A DNA stretch of 39,007 nucleotides from Methylotenera sp. (GCA_013140755.1 JABFSF010000148.1:1-39007), one strand, 5' to 3'; positions 1 to 8,756 are shown, counted from the first letter of the stretch. Translations and numbers: made by a program. Notes: generated by a model from the sequence alone, not told the origin.

Positions 1-432
1 AAAACTGTGTTTGAAGATGTTTGGTATGCCTTACCAGCGCATGGTTTGAGTAGTCAGCGTATTCGAGCCTGGGAAAGTGTCATCACCCTACGTGGCTATG
101 CAGCGAAGGAAATAGAAGTTTTGCGTGCAGCAAGTCAAGTGGGGTCGTCATTACAAGCAGAATTAGAATTTCATGTGACTACGACGCCTTTTGAAGCACT
201 AACTAGCTTGGGTGACGATTTGCACTTTGTGATGATTACTTCAAATGTGAAGGTCTATCGAGTTGCCAGCGAGATTGAAGAGAAAATTTTGGTGAAACCA
301 AGTACGCATAAAAAATGCGACCGTTGCTGGCATTACCGTGCGGATGTAGGTTCTGATGCTGAACATTCGCACATTTGTGGTCGTTGTGTTAGCAACTTGT
401 TTGGCAAGGGTGAGGCACGCAAGTATGCTTAA
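1..432 (+). CDS. ileS: Isoleucyl-tRNA synthetase, C-terminal end (partial)
   Basis: Only the last 143 codons lie in the window, and the reading frame is open from base 1. Isoleucyl-tRNA synthetase charges tRNA-Ile in the cytoplasm. What is visible is the C-terminal anticodon-binding tail and its zinc-binding knuckle: CDRCWHY followed about 20 residues later by CGRC. This C-x2-C...C-x2-C arrangement, with a Trp after the second Cys, is typical of the bacterial ileS C-terminus. The last 8 bases overlap the start of lspA. The ileS-lspA pair is a widely conserved bacterial operon, which supports both calls. The missing 5' part lies upstream of the window and there is no sign of breakage. Confidence 0.93.
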   Translation, partial: KTVFEDVWYALPAHGLSSQRIRAWESVITLRGYAAKEIEVLRAASQVGSSLQAELEFHVTTTPFEALTSLGDDLHFVMITSNVKVYRVASEIEEKILVKPSTHKKCDRCWHYRADVGSDAEHSHICGRCVSNLFGKGEARKYA

Positions 433-883
433 GTATTTTGGTCTCAGTGCCATCGTAGTTGCGCTAGATTTATACAGCAAGCATTTAATTCAAAGCGCAT
501 TTGCATACAGTGAAATGCTCACGCTCACCCATTTTTTTGATTTAGTGCATTATCGTAATCTGGGGGCTGCATTTGGTTTTTTAAATGATGCGGGTGGTTG
601 GCAAAAGTGGTTTTTTACAGCTATTTCAATGGTTGCAGTGATAGTGATGGCTTACTTAATCCGCAAGCATCAAGACGAGAAACTTTTTTGCTGGGGGCTT
701 GCCTTAGTGTTGGGTGGCGCGCTGGGTAATTTGTATGATCGCATTACGCTGGGCTATGTGGTAGATTTTTTAAATTTTCACATTGGCGACTATTATTGGC
801 CAGCGTTTAACGTGGCTGACAGTGCGATAGTGGGCGGCGTGGGTTTGCTGTTGTTAGATAGTTTTAAAAAACCGAATAAATAA
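425..883 (+). CDS. lspA: Lipoprotein signal peptidase (signal peptidase II)
   Basis: This inner-membrane aspartyl protease removes the signal peptide of diacylglyceryl-modified prolipoproteins. The start is ATG 425, which overlaps the ileS stop by 8 bases. It gives a 152-residue protein, close to the usual 150-170; an upstream in-frame start exists but would run far into ileS. Four hydrophobic segments are visible. Family motifs are present in order: DLYSK near residue 15, RNLGAAFGF at 44-52, GNLYDR at 101-106, VVDF with Asp114 and FNVADS with Asp132. Asp114 and Asp132 match the two catalytic aspartates of the family. The likely substrates include the lipoproteins encoded later in this window. 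Confidence 0.95.
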   Translation: MLKYFGLSAIVVALDLYSKHLIQSAFAYSEMLTLTHFFDLVHYRNLGAAFGFLNDAGGWQKWFFTAISMVAVIVMAYLIRKHQDEKLFCWGLALVLGGALGNLYDRITLGYVVDFLNFHIGDYYWPAFNVADSAIVGGVGLLLLDSFKKPNK

Positions 884-903
884 ACCGCAAAAAGGGGAGG
901 GCG

Positions 904-1545
904 ATGCCAGATTGGAAAAAACTGATTGAAGGTAAAATCGCTCTAGCCAAACGTGGTGCAAAACCTAGTGCGCCCAACCCAAACGTGCGCGTGCCAGCGG
1001 GTCAAAAGCAAGTCAATAACTTTCCTATTTTAGATTTAGGCATTAAGCCTGCGATTAGCACCGCCGAATGGCAACTGCGTGTGTATGGCTTGGTAGAAAA
1101 TGAAATCAAGCTGGATTGGGCGCAATTTCAAGCGCTGCCGCAACTCGCCGATATTTCAGATTTTCACTGTGTTACCCGCTGGAGCCAGCTTGATATGGTT
1201 TGGCAAGGTGTGCGCGTGCGCGATGTGCTGGCATTGGCTAACCCGCATAATACTGCACACTTTGCGACTATGCACAGCTACGATGGGTACAGCACTAATT
1301 TGCCGATTGATGCGTTGTTAGATGATGATGTGATTCTCGCGCACAGTGTGTTTAGCGAAGCTTTGCCACGCGAGCATGGCGGCCCAGTGCGTATGATTGT
1401 GCCCAAACGCTACGCGTGGAAAGGTGCAAAGTGGATTAAAGCTATTGAGTTGCACGAGCATGATAAACGCGGTTTTTGGGAGGTGCGTGGCTACCATAAT
1501 GATGCGGATCCGTGGTTAGAGCAACGCTTTAGTGATGACGAATAA
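904..1545 (+). CDS. Cytosolic sulfite oxidase-like molybdopterin oxidoreductase
   Basis: The 213-residue protein belongs to the sulfite oxidase/YedY (COG2041) fold. The molybdenum-ligating cysteine is recognisable as Cys89 in DFHCVTRWS. Later family stretches include GGPVRMIVPKRYAWKGAKW and the C-terminal WEVRGYHNDADPW. There is no Tat or Sec signal at the N-terminus, unlike periplasmic MsrP/YedY, so a cytoplasmic location is inferred. A strong Shine-Dalgarno (GGGGAGG) precedes the ATG. It follows lspA by 20 bases and may be co-transcribed with it. The physiological substrate of this soluble subgroup is not known; sulfite, sulfoxides or other oxo-anions are possibilities. Confidence 0.85.
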   Translation: MPDWKKLIEGKIALAKRGAKPSAPNPNVRVPAGQKQVNNFPILDLGIKPAISTAEWQLRVYGLVENEIKLDWAQFQALPQLADISDFHCVTRWSQLDMVWQGVRVRDVLALANPHNTAHFATMHSYDGYSTNLPIDALLDDDVILAHSVFSEALPREHGGPVRMIVPKRYAWKGAKWIKAIELHEHDKRGFWEVRGYHNDADPWLEQRFSDDE

Positions 1546-1573
1546 TCTACAAACCTTCAAAAAGTGGTTTAAG

Positions 1574-1700
1574 CCACAGCGTTCATAGAAAACACCGATA
1601 AAACCTAAGGATTAGACACCATTTTTCCTCACCGAATAGAGGGTAGAGATTATTTGGTAACTGCTTGTTTTTTCTCTATGTTCTCTGTGGTTAGGTTTTA
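1574..1700. repeat. Intergenic region with two dispersed inverted motifs
   Basis: This gene-free interval carries the 10-mer TAAAACCTAA at 1599-1608 and its exact reverse complement at 1691-1700. A second pair, at 1574-1588 and 1676-1690, is inverted with 12 of 15 bases matching. The pairs are interleaved rather than nested, so they cannot form one simple hairpin. The right end reads CTATGTTCTCTGTGG, similar to short intergenic repeats (CTCTGTG-type) that recur in many proteobacterial genomes. Function and family are not established from this single copy. Confidence 0.35.
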
Positions 1701-1711
1701 AAAGGGTAAAA

Positions 1712-2029
1712 ATGATTGATTTAAGCTTCACATTTTTGGGCGAATGCTGGCTATGGCAGGCGGAGAATCAAGTCAGCTGGCACTTTGTGACTTTACCTCA
1801 AGATAAATCTGAAGAAATCAAATTTTTTAGTGAAAATCTACGCGGTAAAAGGCGTGGCTGGGGTGCTGTGCGCGTGCGGGTAACCGTTGGAACAACAAGC
1901 TGGGAAACTTCAATGTTCCCATACACTAAAACTAAGGCTTATATTTTGCCGATTAAAGCCGAAGTGCGTAAAAAAGAACACATTTTTGCAGGCAATATGG
2001 TGCAGGTGAAATTAGCAATTAACATGTAA
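1712..2029 (+). CDS. DUF1905 domain protein
   Basis: A 105-residue protein of the small DUF1905 family, whose biochemical role is unknown to me. It shows the family pattern of an N-terminal beta strand ending in W (ECWLWQ), a short WHFVTLP strand, a helix, then the RGWGAVRVRVTVG strand and TSMFP, and a C-terminal strand after KAYILPIKAEVRKKE. No signal peptide, membrane segment or catalytic motif is seen. It stands alone between the sulfite-oxidase-like gene and the convergent yedI gene. No good Shine-Dalgarno is visible before the ATG apart from a weak AAGGG. Confidence 0.75.
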   Translation: MIDLSFTFLGECWLWQAENQVSWHFVTLPQDKSEEIKFFSENLRGKRRGWGAVRVRVTVGTTSWETSMFPYTKTKAYILPIKAEVRKKEHIFAGNMVQVKLAINM

Positions 2030-2111
2030 TGCGCTTTACTAAAGCTGCTTGATAGGTAATGAAATAATGTGGCACTAAATTCGCCTAAAATTAAACATTT
2101 TTTAAGCTGAG

Positions 2112-3029
2112 TTAGTGTTGTTCTTTAGGCAAAAATTTACTCACCAACGTCAACACTGCGACACAAATTGCACCAACCAACAAGCCAAGTACACCATCAA
2201 ACAACATGGGTAATGCAAATGAAACTTCTTTCATAGATTCTGCAATATGGTGTAATGCTGGAATGCCATGCCCAATAATGCTACCACCGACTAAAAACAT
2301 TGCCGCCGTACCTGCAATGCTTAAAAAGCGCATTAAATAAGGCGTGGCGTTAAGTAGCCAGTTGCCTACTTTGCGTATGGTTTGTGTGAATAAACTTTTG
2401 CCTTTGCGCAACATCATGTAAAGACCTAAGTCATCTAGCTTCACAATGCCCGCCACCAAGCCATACACGCCCACGGTCATTACCAGCGCAATGAGTGAAA
2501 CAACCGTGACTTGTTTGGTAAAGGTAGCTGTTGCCACCGTGCCAAGTGCAATGACGATGATTTCAGCCGATAGAATAAAGTCGGTACGAATTGCTCCTTT
2601 GATTTTGTCTTTTTCCAGCGCGACTAAATCTACATTCGGATCAGCAATCGCTTGTTTGATGTCGCCATCATGTTTTTCTTCTTCTTTTGTGCCATGTAAA
2701 AGTTTGTGAGCGATTTTTTCAAAACCTTCAAAACATAAATATGCGCCGCCTAGCATCAATAATGGCGTAATTAACCAAGGAATAAAATAACTAATGGCTA
2801 GTGCGGCGGGTACTAAAATGAGCTTGTTAATGAAAGAGCCTTTAGCTACTGCCCACACCACGGGTAATTCGCGCGAGGCATCTACGCCAGCTACTTGTTG
2901 CGCGTTAAGTGCTAGATCATCGCCTAGTACGCCTGCGGTTTTTTTTGCGGCGACTTTGGTCATGACAGAGACATCATCTAGCATGGTGGCGATGTCATCT
3001 AAAAGTGCGAGTAAGCTACCTGCGGCCAT
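2112..3029 (-). CDS. yedI: YedI/DUF808 family inner-membrane protein
   Basis: With the start at ATG 3029 (preceded by AGGAAA) the protein is 305 residues, the same length as E. coli YedI. An upstream in-frame start would add 20 residues lacking family character. The N-terminus [19 protein letters not shown] and the downstream [18 protein letters not shown] are hallmark DUF808 stretches. Several hydrophobic segments are visible, including one near 75-110 and others in the C-terminal half. A charged loop (KEEEKHDGD) sits near 135. The molecular function of the family is not known. The gene reads toward DUF1905 (convergent) and lies 218 bases downstream of regA on the same strand. Confidence 0.88.
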   Translation of the reverse strand: MAAGSLLALLDDIATMLDDVSVMTKVAAKKTAGVLGDDLALNAQQVAGVDASRELPVVWAVAKGSFINKLILVPAALAISYFIPWLITPLLMLGGAYLCFEGFEKIAHKLLHGTKEEEKHDGDIKQAIADPNVDLVALEKDKIKGAIRTDFILSAEIIVIALGTVATATFTKQVTVVSLIALVMTVGVYGLVAGIVKLDDLGLYMMLRKGKSLFTQTIRKVGNWLLNATPYLMRFLSIAGTAAMFLVGGSIIGHGIPALHHIAESMKEVSFALPMLFDGVLGLLVGAICVAVLTLVSKFLPKEQH

Positions 3030-3247
3030 GTTTTTTCCTGTTGATTTTGATATAAAAATAGGCAGATATTCTAACCTAAAAACACGCAATTGCAGGCGAG
3101 TTATTCAATACGCGAATGTATTAAAGCGTGTTGGAGGCGATACACTAGGGCATCGTCTCTGCCTTGGGCATTCATCTTGTAAATTTCTTCCTACCAGTAC
3201 CAGCGTTCTGTAGAGGGTCGATAAATCTAACCTAACGCTTAGTGTTG

Positions 3248-3787
3248 TTATGGCTTCATTTGACTTTTACTTAATTTGCGCTGCAAAGTGCGTCTGTGCA
3301 TATTTAAGCGGCGTGCTGTTTCTGAGATGTTGCCTTCACATTCAGCGAGCACTCGTTGCAAATGCTCCCACTCTAGGCGGTCTATCGTCAGCGGGTTATT
3401 GGCGAGTTCTACCTCATCATTGCCCGCTTGCTTACCAAAAGCGGCGACAATCTCATCGGCATCTACTGGCTTAGCTAAATAGTGTGTTGCACCCAATTTA
3501 ATAGCCTCCACTGCCGTGGCAATACTGGCAAAGCCAGTTAGCACCACAATACGTGTGCCTGCTTCAAGACCTGCAAGTTGGCGTACTAGCACTAGCCCAG
3601 AATTGCCGCTCATTTTTAAATCTACTACAGCAAATTCTGGAGGGTCAATTTTAGCTACTTCAAAGCCTGCCTCTGCGCTATTAGCTGTGGTGACGCTAAA
3701 ACCACGTTTTTTCATGGCAGGGGCTAATACACTTAAAAAAGCTTCGTCGTCATCGACTAAAAGTAAGCTGGGTTGTTCATCTTGCAT
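3248..3787 (-). CDS. regA: Redox response regulator RegA (PrrA/ActR family)
   Basis: A 179-residue DNA-binding response regulator. The receiver domain shows the acidic pocket VDDDE (residues 11-15), phospho-acceptor Asp56 in VVDLKM, Thr84 in VLTG and Lys106 in YLAKPVD. The short C-terminal Fis-type helix-turn-helix is GNISETARRLNMHRRTLQRK, nearly invariant in RegA/PrrA/ActR/RegR. There is no sigma54-activator AAA domain. It begins directly after the regB stop codon (TAA-ATG, no gap), so the two are translated together. Known relatives control cytochrome oxidases, carbon fixation and denitrification in response to oxygen. Candidate RegA boxes occur upstream of regB and of the caa3 operon in this window. 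Confidence 0.93.
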   Translation of the reverse strand: MQDEQPSLLLVDDDEAFLSVLAPAMKKRGFSVTTANSAEAGFEVAKIDPPEFAVVDLKMSGNSGLVLVRQLAGLEAGTRIVVLTGFASIATAVEAIKLGATHYLAKPVDADEIVAAFGKQAGNDEVELANNPLTIDRLEWEHLQRVLAECEGNISETARRLNMHRRTLQRKLSKSQMKP

Positions 3788-5098
3788 TTAATGGACTTTC
3801 AGGTTTTTTAAAGGTAAATGCACGGTAGTGAGTACGCCACCATCCTCATGGTTGCTCAAGTCTAGCGTGCCTTCATAACGTGCTAGAATGTTTTGCGTTA
3901 AATACACGCCTAAGCCTAAGCCTTGTTTTTCGTCAGCTTTTTTTGAGCTAAAAAATGGCGTACCAAGCTGCTGCTGCACTTCATGGCTTAAACCTTGGCC
4001 AAAATCCAGAATTTGAACAGTTAAGTTTTTTTCGTCCCAATTTGCCTCAAACAGTACGCGCTCTGGCGATTCATCTGCGGCGTTATCTAGCAAATTTTGT
4101 AAAGCTTGCGTGAGCATCACATCCGCAAAAATAGGCGGATTAAAACTATTTTCTGTAATATGTACCACTAACTCTGTGGCTGGGCGCGTGTCACGCCAGC
4201 GTTGAATGGCTTCCGTTAAAAAGTCACGTAAAGCAAGACCTTGCCCAGCGTCAGCGCGGGTTTTGCCCGCATTTTCGGCAATGCTGGAGATAATTTCTTT
4301 GCAACGCGTAATTTGCTTACGCATGATGTTGAGTTGCGCAAGTGCTTCAGGTTGGTGAGCTAAGTCTTGCGAGAGTTCTTTGTTAATTACTGCCATGGTG
4401 GCTAATGGCGTGCCAAGTTCATGTGCGGCACTGGTAGCAAGTGTGCCAAGTGCTAACATACGTTCACTCATCAGTGCTTTTTCGCGAATGCTGGCAAGCA
4501 TGTTGTCGTAATCGCGCAAGCTTTGCCCAATGCGTGTAATAAAAAACGCAATAATTCCTGCGCTCACTACAAAGCCTAACCACATGCCTACTAAATGAAT
4601 ATCGAGTGATTTACCTGCAATGGCATGCATGTGCAGGTGAGAAAGTGGCACATAATAAAACACCAGTACAGAATAACAAGTCACCGCAGTCGCCGTGAGC
4701 AACCAAGCAAAACCACGCTTTAATGCCACAGCCGCTACCGTGAGTGGCAATAAATACATCCATACCAGCGGGTTGCTATAACCCCCAGTAAAATAAAATA
4801 ACACGGTTAGTGCCGTTAAATCACCTAAAAGCTGAAGCAATAATTCTTTTTCGCTGACATAGCTAAATTTATTTAAACGTAGCAAGGTAATTAGATTAAG
4901 CAACAACATCCCTCCAACTGTAAAAGCAAGCGGCAGTTTAGGTAAAGGAATGTTGAGGTAAAACAATGCCATCGTTGCTGACAGCATAAACAATATCATC
5001 ACACTACGTAGTAAGAATAAACGCTTTAAATTGCGTCGCACAGGGCTTTCTAGCCCGTACACACTACTTATCTGAAAGGTATTTTGATCAATTGCCAT
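3788..5098 (-). CDS. regB: Redox sensor histidine kinase RegB (PrrB/ActS family)
   Basis: Membrane kinase that phosphorylates RegA. From ATG 5098 it has 436 residues, with about six membrane segments between 28 and 190. The quinone-binding heptapeptide region is present as GGYSNPL (105-111; the Rhodobacter form is GGxxNPF, so the last residue differs). The H-box HELGTPLATMA carries His226. The redox-active cysteine of RegB is conserved as Cys266 in ITRCKEI. The N-box is NLLDNAADES and the G-box is QGLGLGVYL. The start was chosen because the 39 residues added by an upstream start are not family-like and would place a RegA-type dyad (5135-5149) inside the coding region. Ribosome binding at 5098 is weak. 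Confidence 0.92.
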   Translation of the reverse strand: MAIDQNTFQISSVYGLESPVRRNLKRLFLLRSVMILFMLSATMALFYLNIPLPKLPLAFTVGGMLLLNLITLLRLNKFSYVSEKELLLQLLGDLTALTVLFYFTGGYSNPLVWMYLLPLTVAAVALKRGFAWLLTATAVTCYSVLVFYYVPLSHLHMHAIAGKSLDIHLVGMWLGFVVSAGIIAFFITRIGQSLRDYDNMLASIREKALMSERMLALGTLATSAAHELGTPLATMAVINKELSQDLAHQPEALAQLNIMRKQITRCKEIISSIAENAGKTRADAGQGLALRDFLTEAIQRWRDTRPATELVVHITENSFNPPIFADVMLTQALQNLLDNAADESPERVLFEANWDEKNLTVQILDFGQGLSHEVQQQLGTPFFSSKKADEKQGLGLGVYLTQNILARYEGTLDLSNHEDGGVLTTVHLPLKNLKVH

Positions 5099-5134
5099 CA
5101 CGCCATTATATAGCGGATTGCACGCGTTAAAAAT

Positions 5135-5149
5135 GCGACAGTTTGTCGC
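5135..5149. promoter_or_regulatory. RegA-type box 1, regB promoter
   Basis: GCGACAGTTTGTCGC is a dyad with perfect 6-base arms around a 3-base centre. It agrees at 14 of 15 positions with the published RegR/RegA box GNGRCRTTNNGNCGC. It lies 37-51 bases upstream of the regB start. That position suits autoregulation of regBA. The assignment is by motif resemblance only. Confidence 0.6.
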
Positions 5150-5263
5150 GCGTAAAAGTAATGATTGAATACTATTACAAGACAACTTGCTTAAGTTAAG
5201 TTCACTTAAACTCAATATTAAAATGTATATGCTTTAATGAAAAGTATTGAAAATCAACAAGGT

Positions 5264-5278
5264 GCGACAATCTGTCAC
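5264..5278. promoter_or_regulatory. RegA-type box 2, upstream of the TonB-dependent receptor
   Basis: GCGACAATCTGTCAC matches the RegA/RegR box at 13 of 15 positions and matches box 1 at 12 of 15. It is about 70-85 bases upstream of the receptor start and about 170 from regB. It could serve the receptor gene, or act with box 1 in regBA autoregulation. Confidence 0.5.
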
Positions 5279-5347
5279 ATTCCGCAAAAAGTTTAACTCA
5301 ACTACAATGGTATGTATTAACTAAACATATAAAAAATGGGGGGTATG

Positions 5348-7504
5348 ATGAGGCATCAATCATTGAACAAAATCGCTTTGGCGGTGTTTTTGGTGTGCAA
5401 TAGTGGCTTGTTGATGGCTGAAGAGGCGGCTGGTAATCATTCTGCATCAAGTGCTTTGACAGAAGAGACAGTGACTGAGTTAACGACTTTACAGATTAGA
5501 GCTGTTAAAGAAAATGTAGGTTATGCGGTGAAACAGGCTGCAACTGCTACAAAAACTGATACCCCTATTATTGAAACGCCATTTTCAATTCAAGTGATAC
5601 CTGAAGAAGTAATGCAAGACCAGCAGGCATATCGTCTTGAAGATGTGGTTAAAAATGTCAGTGGCATGATGTCACTACCTTCACCTTATTCTGCTGCTTA
5701 TGAAACACTACAATCTCGTGGATTTGCCTCTGAGCCATTCCGAGATGGGCAACGCATTATGTTTCTTACAGTGCCTTTGGCAAATGCTGAGCGGGTTGAG
5801 GTTCTCAAAGGTTCGGCAGCGATACAATATGGCCGTGTAGAACCAGGTGGCATGGTTAATGTTGTCACCAAAAAACCTTTGTCCACAACGCATTATTCTA
5901 TTCAACAGCAAATTGGTTCGTTCAATACTTATCGAACGACGGCTGATTTGACTGGGCCAATTAATGAAGATAAAACGTTGATGTATCGCGTCAACGCGGA
6001 ATATCTAGATAAGGACTTATTTGTTGATCATGCTTTTGATCAAAGAACCTTTATCGCCCCATCTTTTACTTGGCAACCAAGCGTAGGCACTAGCCTTACT
6101 TTTGCCTACGAATATAGAAACGAAAAAGAGCAGGCAGCTACTGGTGTGCCTGCCATTGGAAAACGTCCAGCTTCAATACCGACGAGTCGGTTTTTTGGAG
6201 AACCTAATCTGCAAAATCACTTTAAAGCGGAAGTATTTAACTTAACTGGGGAGCATGAATTTAATGCGCATTGGACTGTAAAAGCTGGCATTGGCAGTTA
6301 TCGCGGTAATTATCAATATGCCAATGTAGTGAATGCTGGTCTTGCGGCAGATAATGTCACCTTAAGCCGATGGGGCTTGGGTAGCAATTACGACCATCGT
6401 AATACCGAAGATGCGTATATTGATGTCACAGGCAAATTTGATACTGCAGGAATTAAGCATACTCTGTTGGTTGGTACTGATTATCACCGTTTTCGCAATT
6501 ACGCAAACTGGTCTGATTGGACATTACCTGATATTAATATAAATAATCCTGTGTATGGCTTAGTTTCAAAAGCTACGCTTAAATCTAGCCCAGTCACCGC
6601 ATGGTGGAGTCGTACTGATCAATGGCAGGGCTTCTATTTTCAAGATCAACTGAATTTCAGTGATAAGTTGTACTTGTTGCTAGGTGGGCGATACGATACT
6701 ACAGATATGTCCAATGGTTTTGCTGGAACTTCTATGGCTGATGCAAACGCCGCAACACAAACGAAGCGAGAGCATGAGTTCAGTCCCAAGGTTGGATTGA
6801 CCTACAAACCATACGAATGGCTGGCACTATATGGTAGCTATACAGAAGCCTTTGGTGGTTGGGCTAGTACAGGGGTGACATTCTCGGGAGAAATGCTTGA
6901 CCCAGAATCATCTAAACAATATGAAGTTGGCAGCAAAGGCGAATTTTTTGATGGTAAATTGAGTGCAAGTGTTGCTTTGTATGAACTTACCAAGAAAAAT
7001 TTAGCCATTAGTGATTTAGCTCATCTTGGTTTTTCACTATCCAATGGGGAAGTGACAAGCAAAGGCATTGAGTTTGATGTGTCTGGCAAAATCACCTCAA
7101 ATTTAAGCTTGATTGGCAATGTTGCATTTAGCGATGTGACCATTACTAAAGACACCAATGGTACCCAAGGCAATCGCAAGGCTAATACGCCGCATACTAT
7201 GGCTGGCTTATGGCTTAAATATGATTTTCTTGGCGACTATCTTGATGGACTAAGTATTGGTGGCGGCATTTATGCGGCAAGTTCCGCACATGGTGATGAT
7301 GCTGATACATTCAAGTTACCTGGTTATGCACGATTAGATGCGTATGCTGCATATAAATTAAAAGTTGGTACGCACAATGTGACAGCACAATTAAATATCA
7401 ATAATCTGTTGGATAAAACTTATTATCCTTCAGCACAAGGCCGTGCACAGGTATTTGCAGCAGAACCGCTCAATGCAATAGGATCAGTCAAGCTTGAGTT
7501 TTAG
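5348..7504 (+). CDS. TonB-dependent siderophore receptor
   Basis: Outer-membrane beta-barrel receptor of the siderophore class, about 718 residues. It has a signal peptide (cleavage after LLMA), then a plug domain with ETPFSIQVIPEEVMQDQQ, RGFASEPFRDGQR, VEVLKGSAAIQYGRVEPGG and VNVVTKKPL. A 22-strand-type barrel follows, ending in an aromatic residue (SVKLEF). A plausible TonB box lies near LTTLQIRAV. Start: ATGs at 5336, 5345 and 5348 are all possible. 5348 is preferred because a run of six G lies 4 bases upstream and the signal peptide then starts normally. It is divergent from regB across a region with two RegA-like boxes and is followed by a PepSY reductase-type gene. The ligand cannot be read from sequence; hydroxamate-type ferric siderophores are typical. 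Confidence 0.88.
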   Translation: MRHQSLNKIALAVFLVCNSGLLMAEEAAGNHSASSALTEETVTELTTLQIRAVKENVGYAVKQAATATKTDTPIIETPFSIQVIPEEVMQDQQAYRLEDVVKNVSGMMSLPSPYSAAYETLQSRGFASEPFRDGQRIMFLTVPLANAERVEVLKGSAAIQYGRVEPGGMVNVVTKKPLSTTHYSIQQQIGSFNTYRTTADLTGPINEDKTLMYRVNAEYLDKDLFVDHAFDQRTFIAPSFTWQPSVGTSLTFAYEYRNEKEQAATGVPAIGKRPASIPTSRFFGEPNLQNHFKAEVFNLTGEHEFNAHWTVKAGIGSYRGNYQYANVVNAGLAADNVTLSRWGLGSNYDHRNTEDAYIDVTGKFDTAGIKHTLLVGTDYHRFRNYANWSDWTLPDININNPVYGLVSKATLKSSPVTAWWSRTDQWQGFYFQDQLNFSDKLYLLLGGRYDTTDMSNGFAGTSMADANAATQTKREHEFSPKVGLTYKPYEWLALYGSYTEAFGGWASTGVTFSGEMLDPESSKQYEVGSKGEFFDGKLSASVALYELTKKNLAISDLAHLGFSLSNGEVTSKGIEFDVSGKITSNLSLIGNVAFSDVTITKDTNGTQGNRKANTPHTMAGLWLKYDFLGDYLDGLSIGGGIYAASSAHGDDADTFKLPGYARLDAYAAYKLKVGTHNVTAQLNINNLLDKTYYPSAQGRAQVFAAEPLNAIGSVKLEF

Positions 7505-7531
7505 TCATTTTAATTTTAGTTGTTACAAATC

Positions 7532-8728
7532 ATGAATAATACTCGTCTAAATCACCTAAAAAAAAGACGGGCGTTGTGGCTAAATATTCACCTATGGTTA
7601 GGGTTGTCGATGGGCTTATTGCTCTCAGTAGTGGCACTTACTGGGAGCATTTCTGTTTTTTATCAAGAGCTTGACCAATGGCTTAACCCAGGCGTGCTTT
7701 CTGTTGAACTAGACCATCGCGGTGTTCAAGCCTACCGTCCACTTCAAGAGATCCTTGACGCAGCTAATAAGGTAGCACAGCAAGATTATCGGCATACATT
7801 AAGTATTCAAGCCCCGCGTGTGAGCGACTCCACTTATGGTATTGGCTACGTAAAGCCCGAGAATAAGGTTACCAACACACCTGAAACTTGGGTGAGTATC
7901 CGTGTAAACCCTTACACTGCACAGGTGACGGGGATTCGCACTTTTCCGCTAGGTGCAGGCCTTCCCCCTGGGCTGGTTGATTTTATCGCCGTATTGCATT
8001 ATCGCCTGTTATTAGATGATTTTTGGGGTGGTTCAATCGTTGGCTTCTTAGGAATTTTCGGTCTATTTTCTACACTCACGGGTATGATACTTTGGTGGCC
8101 ACTCACAGGTAAATGGCGGCAAGCATTTACTTTCAAAAAAACAAGTAATCAAAAGCGCATCAATATAGATGTGCATAAGCTTGTAGGTATGTACTTTTGC
8201 GTGGTGCTAGGCGCGGTGTTGCTATCTGGCATCTACATGAATTTTAACGATAAATTTGTGGGCTTGGTGCAAGTTATTTCACCACAAACTAATCAAATGC
8301 CAATTGTGAAAGTAGGTGACTTACACAGCAACATCGGCTTGGCTAAAGCCGCGCAAATTGTAGAAAGTGCGCATCCTGAAGGGGAGTTTAAATGGATGGT
8401 AGATGATGCAAGTAATGGTAAGTATTTGTTCTCGCGTCATGGTGTTGCTAGCACCAGCCACTTTTGGGCAGAGCGCATTGTGACGGTAGAAGCACAAACA
8501 GGGCGCATTGTGCATGTGCGCGATGCTACAAATAGAAAAACTGCAGGTGAGACTTTTTTAGATTGGCAGTGGCCACTCCATTCTGGCAAAGCCTTTGGAT
8601 GGGCAGGGCGTATTTTAGTGTTTATAAGTGGGTTAATTGTGCCGATACTGTTTGTTACTGGGGTAATTCGTTGGCTACAAAAGCGTAAAATTCAGCGAAA
8701 AAGCTCAAGAAACATAGCGCATAAATGA
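7532..8728 (+). CDS. PepSY-associated membrane protein (siderophore-iron reductase type)
   Basis: A 398-residue inner-membrane protein of the PepSY_TM family (PiuB-like). Four membrane segments are visible: near 18-40 (WLNIHLWLGLSMGLLLSVVA), near 165-190, near 217-240 (DVHKLVGMYFCVVLGAVLL) and near 365-388. Two periplasmic PepSY-like regions lie between them, one containing ETWVSIRVNPYTAQVTGIR. The conserved histidines in or beside the membrane segments (HLWLG, DVHKLVG, PLHSG) are those proposed to bind heme in this family. It begins 27 bases after the receptor stop, so it is probably co-transcribed. The likely role is reduction or processing of imported ferric siderophore. An upstream TTG start is possible but less likely. 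Confidence 0.82.
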   Translation: MNNTRLNHLKKRRALWLNIHLWLGLSMGLLLSVVALTGSISVFYQELDQWLNPGVLSVELDHRGVQAYRPLQEILDAANKVAQQDYRHTLSIQAPRVSDSTYGIGYVKPENKVTNTPETWVSIRVNPYTAQVTGIRTFPLGAGLPPGLVDFIAVLHYRLLLDDFWGGSIVGFLGIFGLFSTLTGMILWWPLTGKWRQAFTFKKTSNQKRINIDVHKLVGMYFCVVLGAVLLSGIYMNFNDKFVGLVQVISPQTNQMPIVKVGDLHSNIGLAKAAQIVESAHPEGEFKWMVDDASNGKYLFSRHGVASTSHFWAERIVTVEAQTGRIVHVRDATNRKTAGETFLDWQWPLHSGKAFGWAGRILVFISGLIVPILFVTGVIRWLQKRKIQRKSSRNIAHK

Positions 8729-8756
8729 TGGAAGAAAACATTTTTAGTATTCGTCT

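Noticed and set aside
2070-2085. Sigma54-like promoter TGGCAC-N5-TCGCC on the plus strand
   Set aside because: The GG-N10-GC spacing fits, but it lies in the convergent gap and would transcribe antisense into yedI, with no plus-strand gene downstream for over 3 kb.
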